From Nomia melanderi (Eukaryota; Arthropoda; Insecta; Hymenoptera; Halictidae): 64,000 nucleotides of DNA. The notes beneath the pieces are model-generated. The model saw only the letters and a list, made by a program, of their open reading frames with translations. It ran no database searches and had not been told where the DNA came from. Positions 11,463-24,400 of the stretch are shown piece after piece. A program made the translations under genes and the position numbers. The stretch lies in assembly GCF_051020985.1 (NCBI RefSeq), contig NC_135001.1, positions 12,703,896 to 12,767,895 on the forward strand. The letters run 5' to 3'. Each line of letters begins with the position of its first letter. The first letter of the stretch is position 1.

Positions 11463-14462
11463 ATGTTAGAGGAAGAATTTACTTCAATTGCTTTACCTAC
11501 GTTGTCTACCATGTTACTTTTCCTATTTACATTATATTTCTTCCGATATCTTATAGGAGAGACTCATATTCCCATCAGAGATGTTACTAAACAGCATAAT
11601 TGGAAATCTACTAGAAAGGAAACTAAGGTATATTAATCTTTATTGTATCATATATAATAAAGTAGCATAGTGTGGAAAGATGTAACATAATATTTATAGT
11701 TACTACAATACAATATAATATAATAATTATTAACATGTTTCATATCATGTAAAATATCAGGGCACGAATTTAAAATTAATTAGAATTTGTATTATGGTAT
11801 TTAACATAATATCTACAACATGTATATATTAAATTAATTGCTTTAAAGAAAAATAATGGTTTTTGTTTTAATTCCATTGATCATGAAATAATTATAAGAA
11901 GATTATTACATATATGAAAATTTATAAATTTATTGAAAGTATTATATTGAGAAAGAGTTAGTGTTCTTGTGCAATATGGAAAATGATAATACATTTTCAT
12001 ATTTTGAATAAAATTGATTAATCATTAGTTTATTTGGTACAGTAAACATTTATGAAACTTCTTTCTGTAGGCATATTATTGTAGTATATGCGAAGGTTTG
12101 TTATTAAATACTGATGGATTGATGTGTGATTGCTGTGGCGTGTGTGCGGATCCTACTTGTGTCAAGGTTGCAGATAAACAATTAAAGTGTAAAGTTATTA
12201 GTTTAAACACGAATGAGCCAATGAAGCATCATTGGGTAAAGGGTATGTTCTCTCTTTTTATTCTCTTATATAATAACAAAGATAATTATAATTTATATAA
12301 TTTGTTTATTTTATTTAAGGCAATTTACCTCTAATCGCTGTATGTGAAGTATGTAACGAAGAATGTGATATGGAACCTGGTCTAACAGATTGGTGGTGTT
12401 GCTGGTGTCAAAGAAGTGTTCATGAAGATTGTAAACCTAATCTCTCTGAAGTATATTTTACATATTTACATAGCTTAAGTTGATTTACATAAGTAATTTA
12501 TCTACTGTGTCTACAGATATGCGATCTTGGTAAATTTAAATTGATGATAATTCCACCAAGCAGTTTAGAAGTTGTAAATCAACGAAGTACAGTACGACGT
12601 AGATTACAACTTCGCACAGTTATACCACCAAATTGGCCTCATTGGAAACCTCTTATAGTTGTTGGTAAGTTAATAATGTACAATGGAATTATGTTAATCA
12701 AGTGATACAATGCAAACTTAAAATAATTGTGTCGTATAAATACTATTATGTTATTTACATGGTTCTTTTATAGCGAACAAAAAATCTGGCAATAAAGATG
12801 GAGCAGAAATCTTGTCCTTATTCAGAAGGTTATTGAATCCTGCTCAAGTTGTTGATTTATCAGAACGTGATCCAGTTGCAGCTCTTGAGTGGTGCCGCTT
12901 AATAGGAAAAGTAAAATGTACTGTTCTTGTAGCAGGTGGAGATGGTACAATAGCTTGGTTATTAAATGCTATTTATAAACTTAAATTGGAGGTAATGTAT
13001 TGTCTATTTTATCTTACATTCTACTTAAATACACATGTATTGCAATGTCTAAAATTCTGAGATTAAGGTTTAATGGTAAAACATTTATAATTATAATATA
13101 TTTGAACCTTTATTTAATCTTCTTATAAATAGGGAATCGTTTGGTAGAAAATTACTAGGATTAACTTTTTATTATTACACAAAAGTGTTTGCATACCTAT
13201 ATTTTTTAATAAAATATATTTTTATTTGGATTAGCCAGTTCCATCTGTGGCAATAATTCCTTTGGGCACAGGGAATGATTTATCTAGAGTATTAGGATGG
13301 GGAAAGGAACATGATCCGCAAAGGGATCCAGCATATATATTACAAGAAATACAAGCGGCACAAGAAGTGAAACTTGACAGGTATCTAAAGACTTAATAAG
13401 TATAAATATGAAATATGAGATCGAGCAATTATATTTATATTTGTAATTTATTAGATGGTCTGTGGTGGTGAAACCATATGGCGGATTAGGACTTCGGGGT
13501 TCACATCAGAAATTTCATATGTATAATTATATAGGTATTGGAGTGGATGCACAAGTGACGTTACAATTCCATCGTACAAGAGAAAGTCGATTTTACTTTT
13601 ATAGTAGTAGATTATTCAATAAGGTAATATATTTTATATAGTATTTTATCTTTTATACAAAGAATTTATACTTTTATATTTGTAATAGCTACTATACCTA
13701 TGTTTTGGCACGCAACAAGTAGTGGAAAGAGAATGTAAAGATCTTGACAAAAATATAGAATTATATTTAGATGGTGTTAAAATGGATTTGCCATCTATTG
13801 AGGGTATTGTGATATCAAATATTCCTTCTTGGGGTGCTGGCGTGAATCTTTGGAATACAGGTATTGAAGATTTAAATATTTTTCCATATATGAAACTTAA
13901 CAAGATATGTATAAAAATGTACAATACATAAACTTTTTTTTGTTTGTCACTAGGTCGTGGTGAAGAATATGTAAAACAAAGTTTTAATGACGAAAAATTG
14001 GAAGTAATTGCTCTTTATTCTTCATTTCATATGGCTCAGCTTCAAGTAGGACTTTCTCAGCCTTATCGAATTGGCCAAGCTAAGTCTGTTAAGGTATTGT
14101 AAATATTATTTCATAAATTTAATTTTTTCATCTGTAACTATTTCCATTGCTTTATATCTTTTAATCTATTATAGTTTATAGAGTTGCAAGCAGAATTACA
14201 TTTTTTATCTGATTGGATCATTTTTTAAATAAAATTAATACGTTAGGTGCTTAAATTTATCTAGTGTTTACCATAAATTGTTGAATATATAATTGTCAGT
14301 ACATTTAATAAATAAATATTTTATAACATATAGATGAAGTTACTAAAATCTTATGCCATGCAAATTGATGGCGAACCGTGGTATCAACATCCTTGTGAAG
14401 TTAATATTATATATTGCAACAAAGCGTCCATGTTGGTGAATACTGTTTCTGAAGTAAATTAA
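11463..14462 (+). CDS. DGKE: Diacylglycerol kinase epsilon
   Basis: Membrane-bound kinase that converts diacylglycerol to phosphatidic acid; the epsilon type prefers arachidonoyl species and feeds phosphoinositide resynthesis. Ten exons join in frame to 529 residues: 11463-11627, 12071-12242, 12320-12450, 12517-12664, 12774-12991, 13235-13380, 13455-13623, 13689-13860, 13954-14093 and 14334-14462. A hydrophobic segment at about residues 14-31 (TLSTMLLFLFTLYFFRYLI) matches the N-terminal membrane helix of the epsilon type. Two C1-like cysteine-rich domains follow (YYCSICEGLL...CDCCGVC and AVCEVCNEEC...WWCCWCQRSVHEDC). The catalytic domain has VVANKKSGNKDG, the glycine-rich VAGGDGTIAWLLNAI, and IPLGTGNDLSRVLGWG; the accessory domain has SWGAGVNLWN and FHMAQLQVG. 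No PH, EF-hand or ankyrin domain is present, which fits epsilon. AATAAA at 14662-14667 is a likely polyadenylation signal. Confidence 0.95.
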
Positions 14463-15403
14463 ATTTTATCAGTATATTTATATGGTCGTATTTATGTACA
14501 TTCCAATGTTTGGTATAGAGTGACAAGAAATTTAAATGTTTTGTTAACAAAAACTGTCTATTAATGTGATGGAAATGATGAGAGATAAATATCTTTTCTG
14601 CAAACAAAGAAATATCTAGTCATTATTCTGTAAAAATATATGATCTGTATATTATACCTCAAATAAATGAAATATAATTTCAATTTTATGTGTTTTTATT
14701 ACACCATCACTTGCTCTTCAATTTGAATAAATTGATCAATACTTTTTTTCATGTTTTATTCATAAGGTAGTATTATTTGTTGAATCAAATTTAATGATTT
14801 GCCATACGAAGCCATTTGATTGTATAAAAAATGATTTCTATAAATAATTATCTTACGTATAGAAAAAATAATTTGGGTACTTATCTTGTGATAACTGCTG
14901 CATACAGATTATATAAAAAGTTCTGAAAAATTTTGAGTAATTTACCATAAATTATCGATTGCATAAAATAGACATGAAATTAATTAAAATAGACGAAAGT
15001 CGTCAGCTGTCCTCGATTGAACACATATATCTCATTTTAATATCGAATTCGACAAAATTATCTAATTATGACGGAACGTCAAATGGATTTCCTTGTTATG
15101 TTAATAACACTTTGGTTAATACACGAAACGTCTAGAATGATCAGTAACATGAAGTAAATGAAGGTAGAACAATTTTTTTAAGATTCATATTATATTGATT
15201 ATCTTAAAAAACGAAGTGGACAATATCTACATTAATTTCTGAAAAAATAAATAACAATAACGTGGAATTGTACGGTACAATTAAAATTTCATTACATTTT
15301 GTTTTCAATTGGTAAAATGGTGATCGATGAGTTTATTAGAGTGACGTATAAGTAATTTAAATAAAAAGCGATGTAATTAACACGTCGACGTCATATTTCA
15401 AGT
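14463..15403. other. Convergent spacer between DGK-epsilon and NOX5
   Basis: It holds both 3' UTRs. AATAAA at 14662-14667 serves the plus-strand gene, and TTTATT at 15332-15337 (AATAAA on the minus strand) lies about 70 bp past the NOX5 stop. No further coding sequence was seen. Confidence 0.6.
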
Positions 15404-18400
15404 TCAGAAAGATTCTTTTCTAAAATGGAAACCAAACTGACCGCATTTGTAACGCAAAATCTTCGCTAATTGTGGTGGGCCACAGTAAAATACCGTCACT
15501 TTTCCCTTTTTCTTGTCTTTGAGCTGTTTAAAAACTTTATCCCAGTTCGGTCGGCCAGCGTTTGTCCTTGTTTTTAAACCTGTTATAAGATCACGTTTCT
15601 CCTGAAAAGTTTCAAAATCATTTTCTCCATTTCTGTATATCTTATCCAGTTTTTATAATTCAATATTTTCGGTAAGTGAATAATATTCGCAATATGTTTT
15701 TTCATTAAAAACAATTTATCATCTAACTTCTTCACTTTTATTTTGTAGCCAATTATTTGATTGGTTACGATAAGAAAAGTGTCGGTACGGTTAGTGTTAA
15801 TTTTATAGCGATATCTTACCATTGCATGAAGCAAATCCATAGCTAACTGCAGTCCGACAGCTTTCATGTCGTTCTTTTGCAGTGCGCTAGTAATGTACAT
15901 GTGCATCTCGAGGAAATGTTCCATGGCGACACCAAGCTCTGCTTGTTCCATTTCTAATTGAGATAATAAGTTCACGAACCACTCGAATGACCTCTGATCT
16001 CTATTAATCCAAAAGAAATCTACCTAAAAATTAAATTTCTTCAATTGTTTCGAAATATCATTTAAAATAATAACATTAAAAAGAATGGCCATCAATTTTA
16101 TCCTCCGTGGTCTAAAGTGTTCTAGGTTTCACACTTCGGAATATGCAACAGTGTTATTTATTTCAATTATAATTTAATATAGTACTTTATTCATTTATTT
16201 GACAACATTTGAGCAAAAATGAATGATAGGAAAAATTGGTAGAATATGCTACTATTTTATTATAGTATTAGTACCATGCAATTTATAGTAGTAAAGTAGT
16301 TCAGATACTAAATTTTCAGAGTCTAACAGAGTCTAAGATTTCATTATACTTTATTCAATTTCTTGTATACATATTTCGTTTTAAACAATTCTTTATGTTG
16401 AGAATGAATAAAACACTTCATCTTCATGTTTATAATGTAGAATGAATAAGGTTTTTATATTTTCTTTGAAACTTCCAAGTTCATTACTTCAGAGAAACGA
16501 GGAAGAAGAGGCAGCGTAAAAATGGCGGGATAATGTTTACCTTTCTCAAGTGCATCACAGTGGACGGAATATCGCTAGCCCAGGAAAATTTACATTGCGG
16601 ACACATGTGTCTGGCTTTCCAATAACGATGCATGATGGATTGTAATATCGAAGCGAACGGTGTGACTCCGATCCCGGTTGCAATTAAAACCGCGTGTTGC
16701 GCTTGGAATATGTGACTTGAAGGAGCGCCGTACGGTCCGTCCAGGAAAATCTAAACGTTTATTGATTCAGCTTCAACTATCAGTCTTTGACAAATTTTAT
16801 GGATTGACATACCATGGTATTTTATTAAAATATTCGAAAAAGGATGCAACGAAATTTATTCAAAAGTTTTAGGGTAATTAGGTACTATAAGCGATTTGAT
16901 GAATTTTACATCGACGATTGTAACAATGTTTACGTGGAATATTTGTTTCCATTTGGTTATTAAAACTGAACATTAATGATCAAAATTTTGTGATTTTTAA
17001 ATTTACTTATTATACTTACTATACTTTGCTACTACTATTGTCGGAAAAATTTTAATAATTTTTCTTTTAGAAAAAATGCTTTTTCTTTAGAAACAGAACA
17101 TTCTTTCTTCATAAGGGCTTCTTTAAATAAATTATTCCTTAAGAAATAACGCGAAATTTTTACCTCTAATGGTTTTCCTAAATAATTCAGATGCGAATCG
17201 GAAGAAATATCTGACTTAGCGTTTTCCATACTTCCATTTAATATTTCGTCCGATTTTGACGATAATCTACCTTCTTCCGCTGCTACTTGCATCGTGGCTA
17301 ATTTGGACGACAAATTTTTGTACTTGTCTTTATTTATTTCTGAAATTGCTATTTTATGATATAAATATATATGTAGATTACACGTTTAATTTTTCGAAAA
17401 GCGTTAGAAGAAAATAATTAGCTCACTGTCGTTGCTTGTAGACATTCCTACTTCGTATTCATAATTCGTCAAGCTTGGAGTCTTAAAAGCAATTATAGTA
17501 GGTTTAGTTCTCATATATCGAAAACTTTGAGCTATGTTTTTATTTTGTGGGCTTAAATAAGCCTGTTCTAGGGATTTCAATCGTGCACATTGCATTTGAC
17601 TTTCGTTAAAGTTCCTCTCTGATTCGGACCTCATGTATTCGCGAAGTCTGTCAAATAAGATCATAATTGTAAAACTATGTAATATTTATGTATGTCATAG
17701 GAATTGTTAGATTCTATTTTCATCGAAAATTGATGAACCGTTTGAAAATTTATAGACATGAAATAAGATACGTAGGTTGCTTACACATTTAGTCTGTCTC
17801 TCTTTTTTCTTCTCGTTTCCATGTCAGGTACTGAGATAGACTTTTTTAATGGGATTTTGCTGTGAAGCAGTAAACGGTGAAGCCTTCCTTCCTTGGACAC
17901 TTTACTACTGTCAGGTAAACCTACATGTAGAAATTGTTTCTAATCATTTTCATAAAATTGTTGAAAATATAGAAATCTATTAATATCAAAGTAAATATCT
18001 AAATATATAAATTTGAAATATAAAAGCTTTTAATTTATGAAAATTTGAGAATGCTAATAATGTCATTTACATTTATTGTATTCTTTAGAAAAGTATAATT
18101 TGCTATTTAAACAAATTTCAAGAAAGTAGAACTATTTCTTTGCATAAAATTTGAGTATTTGTATGGTCAAAAAGTTCCATGCGTCATTGCTAAGAAGTAG
18201 AAACGGTAAGTCATGAGTAGACATATTCGAAGATTCCTATTTAACGGTTGATATATTTTCAAATTCGTTTATTTCAAAAGTGAAGTGTCTGTTTTTATAG
18301 GCAATAATTATTGTGCCATTAACAGAAATAGAAAAATTAAGTTCATCCTTTACCATTTGTACTTTGAGGCAAACAATTGACGCTGCCACTATCGGAGACA

Positions 18401-21400
18401 AAGGCTGGATTATCAAGACCTTGATGATCTTTCGATGACATTGAAGACATTTTCATATTTGGAATTAAATCCTGTTTTTTATTAAGGTACCTACAAAAAA
18501 ATAATTATATCTACTCGTTAGAAAGTAATGTTTTAAATGTATTCAAACAAAAGTAGATTATAGACAATGTTTCCATCGAATAGGACTCACACATTTTTAG
18601 GAACACTCTTGCTACTGCAATCTTCTTCTGAAAATATACTTCCCGCTTGAAGTTTCATTTGTTCATTCTCAAAATATGAATACAATCTGTTCGTCCATTC
18701 ACCGACTGCTCGAATATGAAGCCATATATAATCTATGAAATACAATAATTATTAATATTATAGTTGATACATCAATCATTTTATTTGTTTAAATGGAATG
18801 TCTATATTTTCTTTCTAAATTCTGATAAAGCATCGAATTCTGCATAAAAAATCATTATACTATGTAGTGTCTAAAACGAATAATTACTAAGATGTTCATA
18901 AAATAATTATCCCGCATTACAAGGTATGCTCATTCAACGGGACTGTTATATTTGGACTATTTTGTTTACGGTGACAAGTAATGTCGTTAAACACGCTTCT
19001 AGGCATTAGACATCGTCGATATGAAATATTAGCTAAGCTTAGTAATAATAAAAGTCGCACAGAAAAAAGTACTGCATTTATTGAGATTTCGTACGTTAAC
19101 GCGTTGACTGCCACGAGAATTTCGAACGTTTCGTTATAGCAAGATTTATTCCTTTACAATACAGGAAAATAGTATTAGAAATAATTATTAATGTTTTGGT
19201 ATTACAGTGCTCATATTACACTATTATCTAGCTTCTTGTGTTTCTGAATATTTTGATTCAATGGCAATTTTCTTATTGTAATTGTTTTCGAGCAATTTGG
19301 AAGCTCCGGTTACCGGTAACCACCATTTCGATCAGGATATTTATTTTGATACAATAGTTTAGCTCTGGCAGTATTTTCATCGCACGCAGCCTGAACATTA
19401 TCACTCATACATGTCTACCCTTTGCACCCCGACTTATGTACGTCCCTTCCAACTTACGTCATCCATTCCGGAACCAATTAGTACTGAATTTTTGAAATTG
19501 TTTACATGAAATTGTCTAACCTTCTTGCTCTGGCGCGCTGCTGATGGTAAAAGGATGCCACTCGTAGCGAGCAATAGCGGGAACGTTCACGAAAACATAA
19601 TCGCCAGGATTAAAACTGAAATGAAGCGGTCTTTTGATGACTAAGTGCGTCACTTTCGAAGGCAACAGGAGACCGGAACTTATGTACGTTTTCCCGAGCT
19701 GCGATCGGGTCCAAGCAATCCGATGAACCTTTTCTATCAGGCACAATGTGCCTGGACCGATGAACCATTTCCAAAAATTCGGTCCATGGAAAATCGTTAA
19801 TATCCAGAAAGGTATGTAGAGTAAGTGGGACCAGTAAAATATCTGTAGAACAAATAATCAGCGTAACTGTAGCATATTATAAGAAAAGCAGGAGGTTTTC
19901 GAAATCGTAGCATTACGTCATTAGGAAGTTAATAAATTCAAATGAAAAAATGAGTTGAAAATGTGAACACACAATTTGTCATATTAAATTTGATTATCTA
20001 GTTAATCAATGCTGTGAATTCTGACTCATTAGTTATTACTATTCGTAACTGTTTTACAAGAATTTGGATTGGACTTAGAAAGCTTTCTTATCGAACGCTT
20101 CTTATGTATATCAAAATGTTGATCTTAACCCTTTCAAGGCAGAATTTTCAGTTCCTACTTTTTATGATTTTATTGGGCTGTATGCGTTTACGGTACATAA
20201 TATAATAATTGTCAAAATTTTATAAGAGACCAATTTTTCATACTGCAGAAAATATTAGGTGATGTAGCGTAGTTACCACCAAGCAATAACGATTGTACAT
20301 TTTCCAAAACTATAATTTTTATTTGTTGCAAAAACTACTCAATTTAACGAAACTTAAGATCTTAAAATGTCTTTCCGTGGAATTTTCGTCCTTTTCGCTG
20401 TAATAACAAAATTTGAAAAGGTGGCATGCCGCGGCACTGCTGAGCTTGAAACGGTTAAAAGAATTTAAGTTGTATATTGTCGATCGATGCGAAAGAAAAG
20501 TGTTCGATAATCTTATTATAAACTTGTAAACGTTTTGTCGGAAAATTGTTCTTGAAATTTGTACAACCTCGAAACATCCACCACGACGAACGAACGGCAT
20601 CGAGCACACCGTCATTATGGTAAGAATAATGACAAGAATGATCCCAATTGGGTTTGCATAGCCTTGTACGAGACCAAATCGTCCTGGACGGCTCGTCAAC
20701 AGCCACTCGTATGTAGTGTAATTTTTAAAATTGAGCACTTCATCGTATACAACGACCGTACCTAAAAATTTCATTAGTTTGTTAATTTTATAATTAATTT
20801 TTTCCGATACTAGAATGTAACGAACAATAAGTAATAGTGATTTTGTTGTAATTTAATTTTTCACTAATCATGACCGACCGTTTCGTATATATATTCGTAT
20901 ATATCAGGGACTTATCGATTCGAATAAAGAATAAATAGTGTAAATATTTTATAGTTTCATATAAAATTAAGGAGAATTGATTGTGGACATTTATCGAGTA
21001 TACGTTCTATTTATTGCTATTGAATCGGATAATAAAGATGTACGATTAATTTTTTATTTCGTTATTTTTAGAGAGAATTTATATTGTATTATATTTATTG
21101 TTGATCATTCAGACAGTATCTGTTCGAAGTTTACGTTTAGTACAATGCAATGTCAGTTCCATAGTCTCGTTTTCGATTTGTTATTAAATTAGGGGATACG
21201 TATGAAATTGAAGACGGATTGATGCTAATGATATAATTCAATGCTGATAAATAATTAATAATAGCACCGTACCGAAATTGAGAAGATGCATCAGTGTGTG
21301 CACTACACTGAAGGCGCCAATTAAAACACCCGTTACCTTGTGAAGGTAAATGTGTTGATCCAACGGAAGTACAGAATTAAAAGAGTGTGTTCGAAGAAAG

Positions 21401-24400
21401 GTAATGCACTGGCGTAACATAAGAACCAGGATGAAGCTGCAGTTAAAATTCAGACACTGACCTGTATTGAAATGTTTACTTACTAATTAAAAAAAAAGAA
21501 ATTAAAGTAACATATAGTAAAAATACAAAATTTCTTTCTTACAGGCTGCCATTTCTTTCATAAAAATTACTATTTATACACACAAAAATGCCAGTATACT
21601 CCTCGAAGATTTTCAAATAAAACCATCAAATAAATTTTAATATTTCTCTTGATTCGAGGAAAAAGAATTTCGAAGCATCGTTTCATTTTTCACAGCCAAA
21701 GTTCTTGTTAATTTGAACCAAAAATAAATCTTGCAACCATATTTCTTATTAGAAAGTTATATAAATTAATTGAACGTTTACTTTTATAGGTGTAATGTTC
21801 CCAATGAAAGTTCAAAGAGGAATGAGTCACAAAGAAATTATTTCCTTTAATTGTATTATTATCATTAATTCTTGTAATAATGTCAATCTTCGTTTAGTAT
21901 GGTCGATACATTTCTTATAAATTAACTTTTTTATAAATACGTATTTTCTTACCACAAGCCCGAGCAAGCATGACGTAGCCGTTCGAATGCCTGTACTCGC
22001 AAAGTCTTGAAATAAACAGGGCAGCATTAACGAAAATGAAAGCACCGATAAAAGCGAGATAAACGTAATTGTTCTTCATATACGGTTTCGTGAATTGATA
22101 AGGCCGTAATGATGCGAACGATCCAAACAACGATTTCTGTTTCGCTTTCGGCTTCGGTGGAACCAGCCATCGGTCGATACTGCGAGTTAATTTCTGTTTT
22201 TAATTATTAGGTCATCCCGCAAGCAACATGTTTTATAAGTAATATCTTTGCAAGGTACTTTTTAATGTCATTTCGAAAGTGGCGTTAAGAAATTAATCGT
22301 AAAACGGGGGAAATCTTACTCAACGATGGTCGATACGTCGACGAATGAAACAGAAAATGAAAAATATTAAATTTTTAATATTTAATTTAAATTAAATGTA
22401 AATCTTTTACGTTAGAAGTTGGTATAAGAAAACGACATTACTTGTGGGATGATAAACGTTTTCTGTTTCGATTAACACGTTGACTGCCGGAATTTCCAAA
22501 TTACTTTCCAATAACACAAAGTCCCAGTACAGTTAGTGTTAATAATTGTTCCTTTTTATCTTTTCTACAAAGGAATAAGTGATTTTTTTTTGTACCAGTC
22601 AACGTGTTAATGGGACAAAGTAGGTATCGTTAACTGTTCCGCAACTAGTGGGAACAAAGATTTGCTCACCTGATCGAAAGATTTTCTAATAAACCCTCGT
22701 GCTTCTTTAACTGATTTTTTAGCGCTTCGTAGGTGATCGCTCCTCGATTCGATTGGTCAGCGTCCTCGAATAGCGCCACAGTTAATTCCTTGATTTGTTC
22801 CTCGCTGAATTCCATTCCATTTTCCTCCATGCAAGCCCTCATCACGTGTTCCAATTCACGAAGTTGAATTAATCCATCACCTTATTGTAATCAATTGTTT
22901 TCCAGATAATACACATAATCATCTAATAATATAATATTATAATAGAACAAAAATCTTGTAAAACTTTATTATTATTTTATTACTAAATTCTTTGCCCGGT
23001 TATAAACGTTCCATACAAATTAATTTCATTTATCATATTTGTGTCGAAATAAAATAGATTTACAAGCAAACATTTTGTAAATACAACGATAATCAAGAGT
23101 AAGTTTCAAAATAGTAGGTTTATCACTTATTATTAATATCATTATTATTATTGAATATGTAGTAATAATGATTTATTGATAAGATGTGTGAAAATATTAA
23201 ATTTTACAAAATACAGTACCTGTTTGCAAATCATACTTTCTTTTAATCATTTTTAATAATCGTTCTTTATTTTCTTATCATGCTCTCTTTTGATATCACC
23301 TTTAAAACTTTCTTCCAACTTTCACTGTAGATCAAATTATTTGCCCCGATTTCTGTTTAGGCTCGTTTGATTTACAGTGACTTCCAAAGGTCAATTTCAT
23401 TACTTTCATTTCCATGAAGTAAGTCTTACCGTCAATATCGTAAACTTTAAACAGAAATTTGATTTTATCGTCAGGACTTTTTCCTGCGAACTGATGCATT
23501 GCGTCCAGAAACTCCTGAAGAGATATGGCACCAGAGTTGTCTTTATCAAATATTTCGAACGCCCTATCAGTGAAGAATGGCTGAAAGAGAAATGATATTT
23601 TCTCGAATTTCAAATTCTATTTTCGAAATATCTCCGATTGCTTATTGCATAATTGTACTTGGTGACTTTATGGAACAAGAGAACTTTTTTGAACTTTATT
23701 ACGAATTACACACCATTTTAATCGTTCGGTTATAATATTAAAAACATTTCACACTCACATTTTTCGAAGTGACAATATTATTAAATTCCTCGCGTCTTAT
23801 TTCCTTCTCATTGCCCACCATTTGCTTGAAAATCTTTTCCAACCATTCTAAACTAGCCTTGTCAAATCCGGCACGTGGTCTGCAGAAGCATTGCAAGGAA
23901 TAATATTCGCTGACAACGTTTATACGAAACAATAGTAACGTGATTTAAATCACCTTCTGTCGGTGAGATTCGTGATGAAATCCATAATTTGAATAGAAGA
24001 CACGCAGCCCTCATTTTCTTCGTCAATCAGGCGAAATAATTTGTCTACGACCTGTGTATAGTAAATTTAAGACAGGAAACGATTAAGAAATTTCATATAA
24101 TTGAACATATGTAATTAACACTTTCGCAACAGGCAACGTAGACCTAAGTCATTTCAAATTCTTCAGCTGAATATATTTTATCAAACAAAAAAGTTGTTCC
24201 TATACGCATTTGTAATGTTTAATTTTTTCGAACTTTGAACAACAAACGACTATAAGTATCATACTCAGATGTAATATTTTTTAGATTCACATCAATTAGC
24301 TGCACACTGTTGGAAATTATATGCCCGCATTCAGTTAAACGTTTCGTCCAGCCATCGCCCGTCGCGAAAGTGTTAAGTGTAATAATCGAACTACATGTTG

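Noticed and set aside
21273..21461. Apparent one-base frameshift in the NOX5 exon with LPLDQHIYLHKV
   Set aside because: Rereading the bases at 21420-21425 showed the frame is intact and both phases fit their neighbours.
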